A DNA stretch of 13,818 nucleotides. Source: JAQBDA01 sp032124675 (GTDB lineage: Bacteria > Chloroflexota > Anaerolineae > Anaerolineales > UBA4823). A program made the translations under genes and the position numbers. Numbering within the stretch: the first letter of the stretch is position 1; each line of letters opens with the position of its first letter. Of this stretch, positions 13,783-13,818 are shown one piece after another. The stretch is from assembly GCA_032124675.1 (NCBI GenBank), contig JAQBDA010000003.1:1-13818 (forward strand), given 5' to 3'. The notes beneath the pieces are model-generated. The model was given only the letters and a program-made list of their open reading frames with translations, was not told the origin of the DNA and made no database searches.

Positions 13783-13818
13783 AATATAGGCGTTCTTAGC
13801 AAATATTTAATTTGACTT

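Overview
The window looks like an ordinary stretch of a bacterial chromosome, most likely from the Chloroflexota (Anaerolineae-like). This placement is an inference from overall protein character: a Thr-Pro rich linker behind a lipoprotein signal, a short SAH hydrolase without the usual bacterial insertion, and a PfkB kinase of the type found beside ahcY. No rRNA or taxonomic marker was compared. There is no sign of mobile elements, CRISPR, tRNA or rRNA. All ten protein genes look intact, and no gap between genes exceeds 300 bases.

Left block (1-3218, minus strand): after about 70 bases of homopolymer-rich sequence at the contig edge comes uvrB (nucleotide excision repair), preceded in the same transcription unit by a PHP-domain metallohydrolase gene. 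Divergent from these is secG (preprotein translocase), behind a near-consensus sigma-70 promoter. It is followed by an orphan family-5 solute-binding protein gene with no permease genes beside it. That gene converges on a minus-strand pair: a TPR-rich lipoprotein lytic transglycosylase followed, one base after its stop, by an RlmI-like SAM-dependent methyltransferase.

Right block (9046-13782, plus strand): a DHH/DHHA1 phosphoesterase gene (NrnA-like) has its own promoter. A second promoter begins 6 bases after its stop and drives mtnA, a PfkB-family kinase (probable adenosine kinase) and ahcY, ending in a strong intrinsic terminator. These three genes fit one theme, the recycling of SAM by-products. 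AhcY splits S-adenosylhomocysteine into homocysteine and adenosine, the kinase would turn adenosine into AMP, and MtnA isomerises methylthioribose-1-phosphate derived from methylthioadenosine.

The most interesting non-coding signals are three. The roughly 94-nt leader of the mtnA operon holds three consecutive hairpins, one of which can exchange partners with the ribosome-binding region. The lytic transglycosylase has a consensus promoter only 7 bp from its start codon, implying a leaderless mRNA. The solute-binding protein gene has a terminator-like hairpin directly before a start codon that lacks a Shine-Dalgarno sequence. I did not find an obviously new multi-gene defence or biosynthetic system.
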